A DNA stretch of 64,000 nt from Chloroflexota bacterium (GTDB lineage: Bacteria; Chloroflexota; Dormibacteria; Dormibacterales; Dormibacteraceae), in NCBI GenBank assembly GCA_005882115.1, contig VBEG01000038.1, positions 1-64,000 of the forward strand. Reading direction: 5' to 3'. How positions within the stretch are numbered: the stretch's first letter is position 1; each line of letters starts with the position of its first letter. Position numbers and translations under genes: made by a program. A model generated the notes under the pieces. That model saw only the letters and a list, made by a program, of their open reading frames with translations, was not told the DNA's origin and searched no databases. This document shows positions 8,295 to 16,628 of the stretch, one piece after another.

Positions 8295-9169
8295 TCGCTG
8301 CCAGCGCGGCGCCAAGGCTCGATCGATTCCTTGCCGAGCACGCTCCCGAGCTGAGCCGTTCGGCGGCGGCGCGGTTGATCAAGGGTCACCTCGCCTTGTT
8401 GAACGGCCATCCCGCCGACCCGGCGGACCGCGTGGCTGTGGGAGACGTCGTCGATTTCGAGATACCTGAGGCGTACGCGGCGGAGCCAGGGGCGGAGGAG
8501 ATCCCGCTCGTCATCATCTATGAGGACGAAGACATGGCCGTCATTGACAAGCCCGCGGGGATGGTCGTCCACCCGGCGCCTGGGCACTACAGCGGGACCC
8601 TGGTCCATGCACTTCTGGGCAGGGGCGGCGCGTGGTCGGCGGTCGGCGGCGCCGCACGGCCCGGCGTCGTGCATCGTCTCGACAAGGGAACCTCCGGGCT
8701 AATCGTTGTCGCCCGAAATGACAGCAGTCACCGGGCGCTGTCGGCGCAGCTGAGCGATCGCACTCTAAGCCGGGCCTATCTCGCGATCGTGCGCGGCCGC
8801 GTGCGAGACGAGGCCGGAGAGCTCGAGGGGCCGATCGGCCGTCATCCTCGCGAGCGCAAGCGCATGGCCGTGGTCGCGGGCGGTAGGTTTGCTCGCACCC
8901 GCTACCAGGTCGTCGACAGGAAGCGAAGCCATACGCTGTTGCGCTGTGACCTCGACACCGGTCGCACGCACCAGATCCGCGTCCATCTCGCCACGCTCGG
9001 CTATCCCGTCGCGGGCGACGCCGAGTACGGTGGCAGCGAGCGGGGCGCGGGGCGTCCGATGCTTCACGCCTGGCGTCTGCATCTCCGCCACCCGCGCACA
9101 GGCCGCGAGATGACATTCGAAGCTCCTCCGCCGGTCGACTTCGCCGCCTTCTGGTCCTCCATTCCGTGA
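8291..9169 (+). CDS. Pseudouridine synthase, RluA/RluD family
   Basis: Predicted to isomerise uridines in 23S rRNA. An N-terminal S4 RNA-binding domain (APRLDRFLAEH...) is followed by the catalytic domain with the Asp motif HRLDKGTSG and the RTHQIRVHL motif. The ORF track runs back to 8102 inside lspA, but homology starts at about the CTG at 8291, which overlaps the lspA stop as CTGA; there is no ATG, GTG or TTG nearby. Whether it is RluD or a paralogue cannot be told. The stop overlaps the gmk GTG by 4 nt. Confidence 0.9.
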   Translation: MIAASAAPRLDRFLAEHAPELSRSAAARLIKGHLALLNGHPADPADRVAVGDVVDFEIPEAYAAEPGAEEIPLVIIYEDEDMAVIDKPAGMVVHPAPGHYSGTLVHALLGRGGAWSAVGGAARPGVVHRLDKGTSGLIVVARNDSSHRALSAQLSDRTLSRAYLAIVRGRVRDEAGELEGPIGRHPRERKRMAVVAGGRFARTRYQVVDRKRSHTLLRCDLDTGRTHQIRVHLATLGYPVAGDAEYGGSERGAGRPMLHAWRLHLRHPRTGREMTFEAPPPVDFAAFWSSIP

Positions 9170-9735
9170 AGCGCGGCCAGCTGATCGTGATCTCCGGACC
9201 TTCGGGCGTGGGCAAGGACACCTTGATCCGGCGGCTGCTCGAGCTGGATCGCAGTCTTGTCTATTCCGTGTCGGGGACGACGCGGCAGCCCAGACCGGGC
9301 GAGAAGCCAGACCAGAACTACACCTTCCTCACCCGTGGGCAGTTCGAAGACCTCGTCGCGAAGGGCGCATTCCTCGAGCACGCCACCTACAACGGCAATC
9401 TTTACGGCACCTTCCGCGATCGTGTCGAGCGTGCGCTGACAGGCGGCCGCGACCTCGTGCTCAAGATCGACGTGCAAGGCGCTGAACAGGTCCGCGGGCT
9501 GCTGCCCGACGCGATCTTCATCTTCGTGGTCGCGCCGTCCGAGCAAGAGCTGGAACGCCGCCAGGTCGAACGTGGAAGCGAGTCGGACCAGGAGCTTGCG
9601 TCGCGCCGCCAGATCGCGCATCGCGAGATGACATACGCCGCCGAGTACCAGCACGTGGTGACGAACGACGACGTCGAGACCGCGGTCAAGGAGATCCTCG
9701 AAATCATCCAGCGCGCGCGAGAGCGGCAAACTTAG
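9166..9735 (+). CDS. gmk: Guanylate kinase
   Basis: Phosphorylates GMP to GDP. The P-loop (GPSGVGKDT), the GMP-binding segment (SVSGTTRQPRPGE), the NGNLYGT box and the lid (RRQIAHREM) are intact; 189 aa is standard. The GTG start overlaps the preceding pseudouridine synthase stop (GTGA). In many bacteria rpoZ lies between gmk and coaBC, but here coaBC follows after 3 nt with no room for it. Confidence 0.96.
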   Translation: MKRGQLIVISGPSGVGKDTLIRRLLELDRSLVYSVSGTTRQPRPGEKPDQNYTFLTRGQFEDLVAKGAFLEHATYNGNLYGTFRDRVERALTGGRDLVLKIDVQGAEQVRGLLPDAIFIFVVAPSEQELERRQVERGSESDQELASRRQIAHREMTYAAEYQHVVTNDDVETAVKEILEIIQRARERQT

Positions 9736-9738
9736 CCC

Positions 9739-10968
9739 GTGCCTCTAGATCCGACCCCCGTCCCCGATGAGCTGCGCGGTCTTCGCATCGCACTGCTGAT
9801 CTCGGGCGGGATCGCGGCGTACAAGGTGGTCGACCTCGCGTCAGCCCTCGTCCAGGCGGGCAGCGAGGTGCGCGTGGCGATGACGTCCTCGGCGACACGC
9901 TTTGTCGGACCTCCGACATTTGAGGGGGTCACAGGCAGCCGGGTCCAGACGGGACTGTGGAGTGGAGGGACTTCGCCGGAACCGCATGTGTTTCTCGGCG
10001 ACTGGGCGCAGCTGATCCTCGTCGCGCCGGCGACTGCCAATGTCGTCGGACGGATAGCGGCTGGCCGCTCCGACGACATCGTCACGGCGACCTTGCTGGC
10101 CGCGCGATGCCCGGTCGTGATCGCTCCCGCGATGAACGACGCGATGTGGGCGAAGGAGGCTGTGCAGGAAAACGTGACGACGCTGCGCCGTCGCGGGGTC
10201 ACCATCGTCGAGCCGGAATCTGGACACCTGGCCAGCGGGCACGTCGGAACGGGGCGACTGGCGAGCTCGCAGACGATCTTCAATGCGATGGCGCACGCCG
10301 TGCGCTCCCGGTACGACTTCGCGGGGCGACGTGTCGTGGTGACCGCAGGAGGCACCCGCGAGCCGATCGATCCGGTGCGATTCATCAGCAACTACTCGAG
10401 CGGCAAGATGGGTTTCGCGCTCGCGGCGGCCGCCGCTGACCGTGGTGCGAAAGTCACGCTCGTCAGCGCGGCGGCGCATGTGGCGCATCACGGCGTCGAG
10501 ATCCAGCATGTCGACACCGCCGAGGAGATGCTCGCCGAGCTGCGCTCGCAGCTGCGTGGCGCGGATCTTCTCTTGATGGCCGCGGCGGTGGGCGATTTCC
10601 GACCCTCGAGGGCCGCGAAGCGCAAGATCCGGCGAGAGGAGACGCCAAGCCTGAACCTGGAGCTCGAGCCCATCCCGGACCTGGTCGCGTCTCTTGCCGG
10701 CGACGAAGCGCTCGCGGGCGTGTTTCGGGTTGGCTTCGCCGCGGAAGACTCGGACCTCGACGCGAAAGGCGTCGAAAAGATGAAACGAAAGGGTTTGCAA
10801 GCGATCATCGCGAACGACATCTCGCGTCGGGACATAGGTTTCGGCAGCGAATACAACGCGGGCGTCCTCCTCTTCTCGGACGGCACGCGCCACGACCTGG
10901 AGAAGTCGACCAAGCGCGAGATGTCGGATCGCATCCTGGACCTGGTCCTACCGAAGCTGAAGAGGTAG
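9739..10968 (+). CDS. coaBC: Bifunctional CoaBC (PPC synthetase / decarboxylase)
   Basis: Makes 4'-phosphopantetheine from phosphopantothenate in CoA synthesis. Residues ~1-180 are the flavin-dependent decarboxylase CoaC (LLISGGIAAYK, PAMNDAMW) and the rest is the CoaB synthetase (VTAGGTREPIDPVRFISNYSSGKMG; the KxKK-like VEKMKRKG). Length of 409 aa is normal. The start is GTG 3 nt after gmk; priA follows 1 nt after the stop, so the three genes are surely co-transcribed. Confidence 0.96.
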   Translation: MPLDPTPVPDELRGLRIALLISGGIAAYKVVDLASALVQAGSEVRVAMTSSATRFVGPPTFEGVTGSRVQTGLWSGGTSPEPHVFLGDWAQLILVAPATANVVGRIAAGRSDDIVTATLLAARCPVVIAPAMNDAMWAKEAVQENVTTLRRRGVTIVEPESGHLASGHVGTGRLASSQTIFNAMAHAVRSRYDFAGRRVVVTAGGTREPIDPVRFISNYSSGKMGFALAAAAADRGAKVTLVSAAAHVAHHGVEIQHVDTAEEMLAELRSQLRGADLLLMAAAVGDFRPSRAAKRKIRREETPSLNLELEPIPDLVASLAGDEALAGVFRVGFAAEDSDLDAKGVEKMKRKGLQAIIANDISRRDIGFGSEYNAGVLLFSDGTRHDLEKSTKREMSDRILDLVLPKLKR

Positions 10969-10969
10969 G

Positions 10970-12888
10970 TTGGCCCTCTACGCGGAAGTGGCGGTGGAAG
11001 CCGCCCGCGGGATATCCCGCGAGACCTATACATACGGGGTACCGGAGGGAATCGACCTCGTTCCCGGCCATCGGGTGACGGTGCCATTTGGGCGTCGCAG
11101 CACGTACGGCTTCGTCGTTTCGCTGAGCACCGAGGAGCCCGACGTCGACACCAAGCCGATCGAAGCCGCCGGGGCCGATCCGCTGCTGCTGCCTCACCAG
11201 GTGGCCCTGGCGCGCCTGGTCGCGGACCACTACTGGGTACCGCTGATCGAGTGCATCCGCGCCATGCTTCCGCCGCGGGTCCGCGGTACCGGCTCCACCG
11301 GATCGGAGGCTTCAACCCGGCAGCGCCGTCATACGCGGCTGCTCGAGCTGGCGACGGGCCCAGCCCCCGCGGCGCACCACGTCGAGCTCACAGCGGAGCA
11401 GCAAGGCGCGCTCGAGGTCATCGCGTCCAACCCTGTGACCCTCCTTCACGGCGTGATCGCCAGCGGCAAGACGGAGATCTACCTGGCGGCCGCTGAGCGC
11501 GCCCTGGCCGATGGGCTGCGCGTCCTGCTGCTCGTGCCCGAGATCTCGCTCACGCCCCAGCTCGTGCAGCGCGTGCGGGCTCGCCTGAACGCCCCGATCG
11601 CCGTCTTGCAAACGCAGCTGACCGAGCTCGAGCGCGCGCAGCAGTGGTGGCGAACGCGCCGAGGCGAGGCACAGGTGGTGCTCGGCACGCCGCGTACAAG
11701 CAGGATCGGACTCCGCGCTACGAAACCGGCTGGGTCGCCCGGCGCCTCGCGTCGATCACCGGGGCGCGCCTGGTAGCCGGGTCGGCGACTCCAAGCGTCG
11801 CCACCTACTTCGAGGCGGTGAACGGCGGGATTGCCCTGGCTCGACTGACCGAGCGAGTGCGCGGCCGTGACGCCCACGTTGAGCTCGTCGACATGCGTGA
11901 CGAGGCTGCCGAAGGCAACCGCCAGCCGCTTTCGCGGCGCCTGGTCGAGGTCGTCTCCCGCACGCTCGAGCGCGAGGAGCAGACCATCATCTATCTGAAC
12001 CGGCGGGGCATGGCAACCTTTGTCATGTGCCGCGACTGCGGACGGTCGGTCCAGTGCCTCGGGTGCTCGGTGGCGCTCGTGCAACACGCCGAAATCGAGG
12101 GACTGGTGTGTCACTACTGCGGCTATTCACGCGCCATGCCGTCGGTCTGCGACTTCTGCGGCAGCCGCAACATACGCGGGCTGGGGGTGGGTACGCAGCG
12201 ACTCGAAGGGATGGTCAAGAAGCTATGGCCATCGGCGCGCGTGCTGCGCCTCGACAGCGACGTGGCGCGTGGGCCCGACTCGTACTTCAACGTCTGGGAG
12301 ACGTTCAGCGAGCAGCGAGCTGACATCCTGGTGGGCACTCAGCTGGTGACCCGCGGGCTCGACCTGCCGGCTGTCACCTGCGTCGGTGTCGTCGATGCCG
12401 ACCTGCCGCTGCACTTTCCCGACTACCGCTCGGCCGAATCGACTTTCTCCCTGGTCGCCCAGGTCGCGGGACGGGCGGGCCGGGACGGGCGGTCATCGCG
12501 CGTGGTCGTTCAGACGAGCAACCCCGAGCATTACGCGCTCCAATGCGCGGCCGAAGGTGACTACCAGGGCTTCTACGAAGCGGAGCGGCCTGCGCGGAAA
12601 GCCTTCGTGTTTCCCCCATTCGCGGACCTCGCGGTGCTGACGCGAACAGACCGCGACGACACGAAGGCGGCTTCCTCAGCACGGGAGGCGGCGGAAGCGA
12701 TTGCCACAGGGCTGCTCCGGGAAGGGATCGAGGGCATTCGGGTGATGGGTCCTTCGCCGGCCTTCATTCACAAGCTGCGCGGCGAGTACCGTTGGCAGGT
12801 CACGCTCAAAGGCGATGGGCTCGAGCGCGCCCGCCACCTCGCGCCTCGCGGCAAGGATTGGAGCTTTGATGTCGACCCGGTCACCTAA
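10970..12888 (+). pseudogene. priA: Replication restart helicase PriA, broken by internal deletion/frameshift
   Basis: PriA reloads the replisome at stalled forks. The first ORF (10970-11776, TTG start) has the 3'-DNA-binding domain and the Walker A motif (GVIASGKTEIY) up to EAQVVLGT. The second frame (from about 11690 to 12888) resumes at YKQDRTPRYE and runs through GSATPS, the eight-Cys zinc domain (CRDCG...CDFCGS), GTQLVTRGL and QVAGRAGR. Between them the segment that normally reads RSAxFAP...VVDEEH is missing: 5 nt remain where about 69 nt are expected. Walker B is therefore absent in every frame. Either a real lesion or an assembly error. Confidence 0.85.
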
Positions 12889-13326
12889 GTGAGGGACACC
12901 CCAACCCGCAAAGCCGACGTTCTGGCCGCTTTGGAGAAGCAAGGCCAGGTCTGGCTGGCCACCGCCGAAGTCGGCGGCCGGCCGCACGTGATCGCGGTCT
13001 CCGCCTGGTGGGACGGCGCGGATCTCGTGGTCACGACCTCCGGTTCGAGCAAGACGGCTCGGAACATAGCCATGAATCCGCTGGTCACGCTCGCCGGTGG
13101 CGATCCGGCGGACGCGATCGTGATCCAGGCCCAGATGCTCGACAGCAGCCCGGCCGAGGACTCGCCCGAGCTCGCCACCGGATTTTCCAACGCGATGGGA
13201 TGGGATCCTCGCGAGATGGACGGATGGATGTTCTTTCGACTTCGGCCGACGCGAATCCAGGCGTTCCGCGGCTATGAAGAGATCGAAGGACGCGACGTGA
13301 TGATCAGGTCGCGCTGGCTGGCTTAG
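12889..13326 (+). CDS. Pyridoxamine 5'-phosphate oxidase-like flavin-binding protein
   Basis: Small split-barrel protein of 145 aa. The pattern of this fold is visible: a WLATAEVGGRPHVIAV strand pair, then WWDGADLVVTTSGSSKTARNI with the Ser/Lys/Arg that contact FMN or F420 phosphate in the family, and a C-terminal strand rich in aromatics. Substrate unknown; it could be an FMN- or F420-dependent reductase of the general stress type. Starts with GTG directly after the priA stop, so it is translated from the same message. A promoter for def follows its 3' end. Confidence 0.75.
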   Translation: MRDTPTRKADVLAALEKQGQVWLATAEVGGRPHVIAVSAWWDGADLVVTTSGSSKTARNIAMNPLVTLAGGDPADAIVIQAQMLDSSPAEDSPELATGFSNAMGWDPREMDGWMFFRLRPTRIQAFRGYEEIEGRDVMIRSRWLA

Positions 13327-13342
13327 TGCCCGTCTAGGCGGG

Positions 13343-13370
13343 TTGGGTTTTCACACCCCGCGGGTAGAAT
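13343..13370 (+). promoter_or_regulatory. Promoter for def (possible leaderless start)
   Basis: TTGGGT (13343-13348), a 16-nt spacer and TAGAAT (13365-13370) form a good sigma-A promoter. The GTG of def begins 7 nt after the -10 box, where transcription would start, and no Shine-Dalgarno sequence fits between them. Confidence 0.6.
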
Positions 13371-13377
13371 CGAGTTC

Positions 13378-13890
13378 GTGGTCCGGCCGATCCTCAGCTT
13401 CGAACAGCCAGTCCTGCGCGAAAAGGCGAAGAAAGTCACGCGTATCGACGCGTCCATCCAGCGCCTCCTCGACGATTTGACCGAGACCATGCTCGATGCC
13501 CCCGGGGCCGGGCTCGCGGCCAACCAGATCGGCGTGCCTCTGCGCGTGTGCGTCGTCAAGGGTGACGACAAGCAGATCTGGGGCCTGGTCAATCCCGAGG
13601 TTGTCAAGAAGGAAGGAGTCCAGGTCGGTTACGAGGGCTGCCTGAGCTACCCAGGCTGGGTGGGCGAGGTGGAGCGCGCCGAGACGGTGGTCGTCAAGGG
13701 CCGCAACCGCCACGGCAAGGAGATCCGCATCAAGTCGAACGGCTTCACGGCTCGTGCGTTCCAGCACGAGCTCGACCACCTCGACGGCGTCCTTTTCACT
13801 GACCGGCTGACCAGCCTCGACACGCTGCGTCGCGTGGAAGAGCTCGCCGGCGAGGAAAAGGAAGAGGCCGTCGCCGCGGCTTCGGGGTAA
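13378..13890 (+). CDS. def: Peptide deformylase
   Basis: Metalloenzyme that removes the N-formyl group from new proteins. All three motifs are present: GAGLAANQIGV, EGCLSYPG (metal-binding Cys) and QHELDHLDG (HExxH). 170 aa is normal with a short alanine-rich C-terminal tail (type 1). The GTG start at 13378 is 7 nt after a TAGAAT box. fmt, which makes the formyl-Met-tRNA that def later needs removed, follows directly. Confidence 0.96.
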   Translation: MVRPILSFEQPVLREKAKKVTRIDASIQRLLDDLTETMLDAPGAGLAANQIGVPLRVCVVKGDDKQIWGLVNPEVVKKEGVQVGYEGCLSYPGWVGEVERAETVVVKGRNRHGKEIRIKSNGFTARAFQHELDHLDGVLFTDRLTSLDTLRRVEELAGEEKEEAVAAASG

Positions 13891-13897
13891 GGCGACC

Positions 13898-14719
13898 TTC
13901 AAGATCGTCTTTGCCGGCACGGCCCGGTTTGCCGTGCCTTCGCTGCGAGCACTGCGCCGCGCGGGGCACGAGATCTTGCTCGTGATCACTCAGCCGGACC
14001 GGCCGGGTAACCGTATGCGGGTAAAACCATCGGCGATCAAGCTCGCCGCGATCGAGCTCGGCCTGCCCGTCTACCAGCCCGAGCGGATCCGTGACCCGGA
14101 GTCGGTCGAACGGTTGCGGGAGCTGGCTCCAGATTTCCTGGTCGTGGTGGCGTACGGGCAGATCCTTCCTCGTTCTGTGCTCGCCATACCGAGGCTCGGC
14201 GCGATCAACGTGCATGCCTCATTGCTGCCGAGACACCGCGGCGCCGCGCCAGTCGCGCGTGCGATCCTCGCGGGAGACCATGAAACTGGCGTGACGATCA
14301 TGAAGATGGACGAGCAGCTGGACCACGGGCCGATCCTCGGCGTCAGGGCGACACCGATCGGCGAGCGGGAGGACGCCGCGGCCCTGACCGCGCGCCTCGC
14401 TGAGATGGGCGCCGAGCTGCTGGTCGAGACTCTTGAGCATTTCGAGGATCTCCGTGTGGTGGGCCAGGATCACCCGCGGGCGACGGTCGCGGCAAAGCTG
14501 CGCAAAGAAGAAGGAGAGCTGGAGTGGGCGATGGGGGCGCCGGAGATCGATAGGCGCGTGCGCGCCCTGCAACCGTGGCCTGGCGCGACACTCCCCACCA
14601 ACCGCGGCCGCGTGAAAGTGCTGAGCGGCCACGTCGAGGGCGACCGCTACGTGCCAGACGTTGTCCAGCTCCCTGGCAAGAAGCCGGCGCCCGCCAAGCA
14701 GGTGCTGGGCGATGCCTGA
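13898..14719 (+). CDS. fmt: Methionyl-tRNA formyltransferase
   Basis: Formylates initiator Met-tRNA using 10-formyl-THF. The N-terminal Rossmann strand (KIVFAGTARFAVPSL), the substrate loop and the catalytic HASLLPRHRGAAP are clear. There is no ATG, GTG or TTG ahead of the first strand: the ORF track's GTG at 13934 would delete it. The coordinate given is the start of visible homology, not a proven start; GCG at 13892 sits where a GTG would be expected, and ATC 13904 is another candidate. The C-terminal domain is compact: VKVLSGH runs almost directly into VVQLPGKKP, omitting ~25-30 residues usual in the family. Confidence 0.85.
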   Translation, partial: FKIVFAGTARFAVPSLRALRRAGHEILLVITQPDRPGNRMRVKPSAIKLAAIELGLPVYQPERIRDPESVERLRELAPDFLVVVAYGQILPRSVLAIPRLGAINVHASLLPRHRGAAPVARAILAGDHETGVTIMKMDEQLDHGPILGVRATPIGEREDAAALTARLAEMGAELLVETLEHFEDLRVVGQDHPRATVAAKLRKEEGELEWAMGAPEIDRRVRALQPWPGATLPTNRGRVKVLSGHVEGDRYVPDVVQLPGKKPAPAKQVLGDA

Positions 14720-15170
14720 CGACAAGGAGCGGGACGTCGCGGTCAACCGGCGCGCGTACCACGACTACTTCATCGACGACAAGTACGAGGCGGGAGTGAT
14801 GCTCACCGGGACCGAGGTGAAGTCGATCCGCAACGGACGGGCCAATCTTCGGGATGGCTTCGTGAGGATCGACAACGGTGAGGCGTGGCTCGAGAACGTC
14901 CACATCTCGCCGTACGCGCAGGCGAATCTCATGAACCACGAACCCATGCGCCCCCGCAAGCTGCTGCTGCATCGCAAGGAGATCTCGAGCCTGATCGGCA
15001 AGGTGAAGCAAAAGGGATACACGCTGATCCCCCTGCGCCTCTATTTCACGCGCAACCACGCCAAGGTCGAGGTGGGCCTCGCCCGTGGCAAGCGGCAGTA
15101 CGACAAGCGCGAGGCGATCGCGGAGCGGGAGGCGAAACGAGAGATCGCCCGCGCGACAAGGAGGGGATAG
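14712..15170 (+). CDS. smpB: SsrA-binding protein SmpB
   Basis: Partner of tmRNA in rescue of stalled ribosomes. The oligonucleotide-binding barrel (YFIDDKYEAGVMLTGTEVKS, NGRANLRDGFV) and the basic C-terminal tail (KRQYDKREAIAEREAKREI) are intact. The start is ATG 14712, overlapping the fmt stop; the upstream 17 codons in the ORF track are a shadow of fmt. Its RNA partner, ssrA, lies ~1 kb downstream on the same strand, with one opposite-strand gene between. Confidence 0.96.
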   Translation: MPDDKERDVAVNRRAYHDYFIDDKYEAGVMLTGTEVKSIRNGRANLRDGFVRIDNGEAWLENVHISPYAQANLMNHEPMRPRKLLLHRKEISSLIGKVKQKGYTLIPLRLYFTRNHAKVEVGLARGKRQYDKREAIAEREAKREIARATRRG

Positions 15171-15216
15171 GAAGCCCGAGTAGCATCCGGGGTTTTTATC
15201 AGGGCACCCGTGCCTT

Positions 15217-16137
15217 TCACGCCGCCAGGTTGATGCCGATGGCCCGCAGCCTCTTGTTGAGGGAGTCGAAGGCGAATTGCACGATCTCGCTTTCGGTGTG
15301 TCCGTATTCGGTGATGAACCGAGGGTCGGGTGGGTCGAGCGTCCCCGTGATCAGCGGAAGGCACTCCACGAGCGTCTTCTGGATCAGCGGCGCGTAGCGC
15401 TTGGGGTCCTCGCGCACCGCTTCCTGCAGGACCTTGATGCCGAAGCTCACGTGGCGCGATTCGTCGCGCGCGATCGCCGTGAACCCGCGGTAGAAACCTC
15501 GGTCGGTTAGCTGCTGCTCGCGCATCGCCTCCAGCTCGAAGCGCTGGCCTGTGAGGGCGATCGTGGCCTCAATGACGATGTGGTAGAGCGTGACGCCCTC
15601 GACGAAAGCGTCGAAATCGCGCGGGTTGCTGGCCAGGCGCTGCGCGGTCGCCGGCAGGCGCTCGTAAAACAGGGTGTTGTAGCCCTCGTTGGCCTCGGGA
15701 CGAATCTCGGCCAGCAGCTCTGTCATGTCTTTGGCATCAGTGCCACACACCTCTCGCCACCACCTCTCAAAAAAGACGGTGTGGCGAGCCTCGTCCACCA
15801 TCTGGGTGGAGAGGAAGACCTCGATCTCTGGCGTCGGTGCCGCCCAGACGAATGGCGCCAGGGTTGCTGTCACGCGCTCCTCACCGTTGAAGAAGAGGCG
15901 ATGCGACCACAGGGTCGCCTTCCTGTCGAGGTCGGTCGCCTCCAGCCAGTCCTGCCGGTCGAGGCTGAAGTCGATGTCGGCGACCGCCCACTGTTGCGCC
16001 TCCCACCTGCGGTAGAGGTCCATGTGGCTGGGCATGTTTTCGATGCCACGATCGATGAAGGAGAGGACGTCATCGATCCGGATGTCGCCGAGCTCCTTGA
16101 GGCTTGCGCGGCCGATGCGGTCGAGGTCGACGGCCAT
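15217..16137 (-). CDS. R2-like ligand-binding oxidase (R2lox)
   Basis: Ferritin-fold dinuclear metal protein related to ribonucleotide reductase R2 but without a radical role. The six metal ligands can be placed as E86, E116, H119 (DEARH), E190, E225 and H228 (DESRH). V89 and Y185 stand at the same offsets from the first and fourth ligands as the Val and Tyr that form the ether cross-link in characterised R2lox, which supports this over a true R2. 306 aa is normal. A TACACT box lies 10 nt upstream of the ATG on the minus strand. Substrate is unknown. It separates smpB from the tmRNA gene. Confidence 0.85.
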   Translation of the reverse strand: MAVDLDRIGRASLKELGDIRIDDVLSFIDRGIENMPSHMDLYRRWEAQQWAVADIDFSLDRQDWLEATDLDRKATLWSHRLFFNGEERVTATLAPFVWAAPTPEIEVFLSTQMVDEARHTVFFERWWREVCGTDAKDMTELLAEIRPEANEGYNTLFYERLPATAQRLASNPRDFDAFVEGVTLYHIVIEATIALTGQRFELEAMREQQLTDRGFYRGFTAIARDESRHVSFGIKVLQEAVREDPKRYAPLIQKTLVECLPLITGTLDPPDPRFITEYGHTESEIVQFAFDSLNKRLRAIGINLAA

Positions 16138-16171
16138 TTCGGGATCCAGTGTAGGCGCGGGGTCTGATGGG

Positions 16172-16177
16172 TAGAAT
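16172..16177 (+). promoter_or_regulatory. -10 box of the tmRNA promoter
   Basis: TAGAAT, the same hexamer as in the def promoter. The predicted transcription start, 6-7 nt later, falls at about 16184, just before the 13-nt leader arm that pairs with the tmRNA trailer. Confidence 0.55.
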
Positions 16178-16185
16178 CAGAGCGC

Positions 16186-16595
16186 AACCAGGTTCGGCTT
16201 CGTGGGGGCGTCCGGTCTCGACGGGGCAGTTGAGCTTCGGGATTGCGAGCCGAGAGCCGCGAGCGTTACAGCGCAGCGTTTACAAACGCCAACAAGAACA
16301 CCGCTTTCGCCCTCGCTGCGTAAGCAGTAGAGACTAAAGCCCCGGGACATTGATCCCGGGCGCCGCCCACGGTCAATCCGGCGGACCGAGGAACGGTGTC
16401 ACATAGACCGGATCGCTACCGCGGGGGCGCCACGGCCCTGAGGTAGGACAGTCACCGCGGCTGGCAGAAGCGGATCCCGTCGAGAGGAGCCGCCAAGCGA
16501 GGACCAAAATCTCGGACACGCTCGTAGAGATCCCGGGGGAAGCTGCTTCGGACGCGGGTTCAACTCCCGCCGCCTCCACCAGGCCGAACCTGGTT
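16186..16595 (+). other. 13-bp stem pairing the 5' leader and 3' trailer of pre-tmRNA
   Basis: AACCAGGTTCGGC (16186-16198) is the exact reverse complement of GCCGAACCTGGTT (16583-16595). The arms are separated from the acceptor stem by 5 nt on each side (TTCGT; ACCAG). In the precursor they would extend the tRNA-like end into a long helix with one symmetric internal loop. No T-run follows, so it does not look like a terminator. It may guide end processing. Confidence 0.8.
16204..16581 (+). ncRNA. ssrA: Transfer-messenger RNA (tmRNA)
   Basis: The 5' end reads GGGGGCGTCCGGTCTCGACGG, the hallmark of tmRNA, and the 3' end has a T-arm (GCGGGTTCAACTCCCGC) and an encoded CCA. The seven 5' bases pair with CGCCTCC before ACCA, forming the acceptor stem. 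The tag reading frame (16288-16320, stop TAA) gives ANKNTAFALAA, ending in the proteolysis signal ALAA; the exact resume codon is inferred. It is one-piece, not permuted. smpB lies upstream on the same strand. Confidence 0.95.
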
Positions 16596-16628
16596 TAGCG
16601 GCCCGAGTTTCGCCCAAAGGTGGCACGT

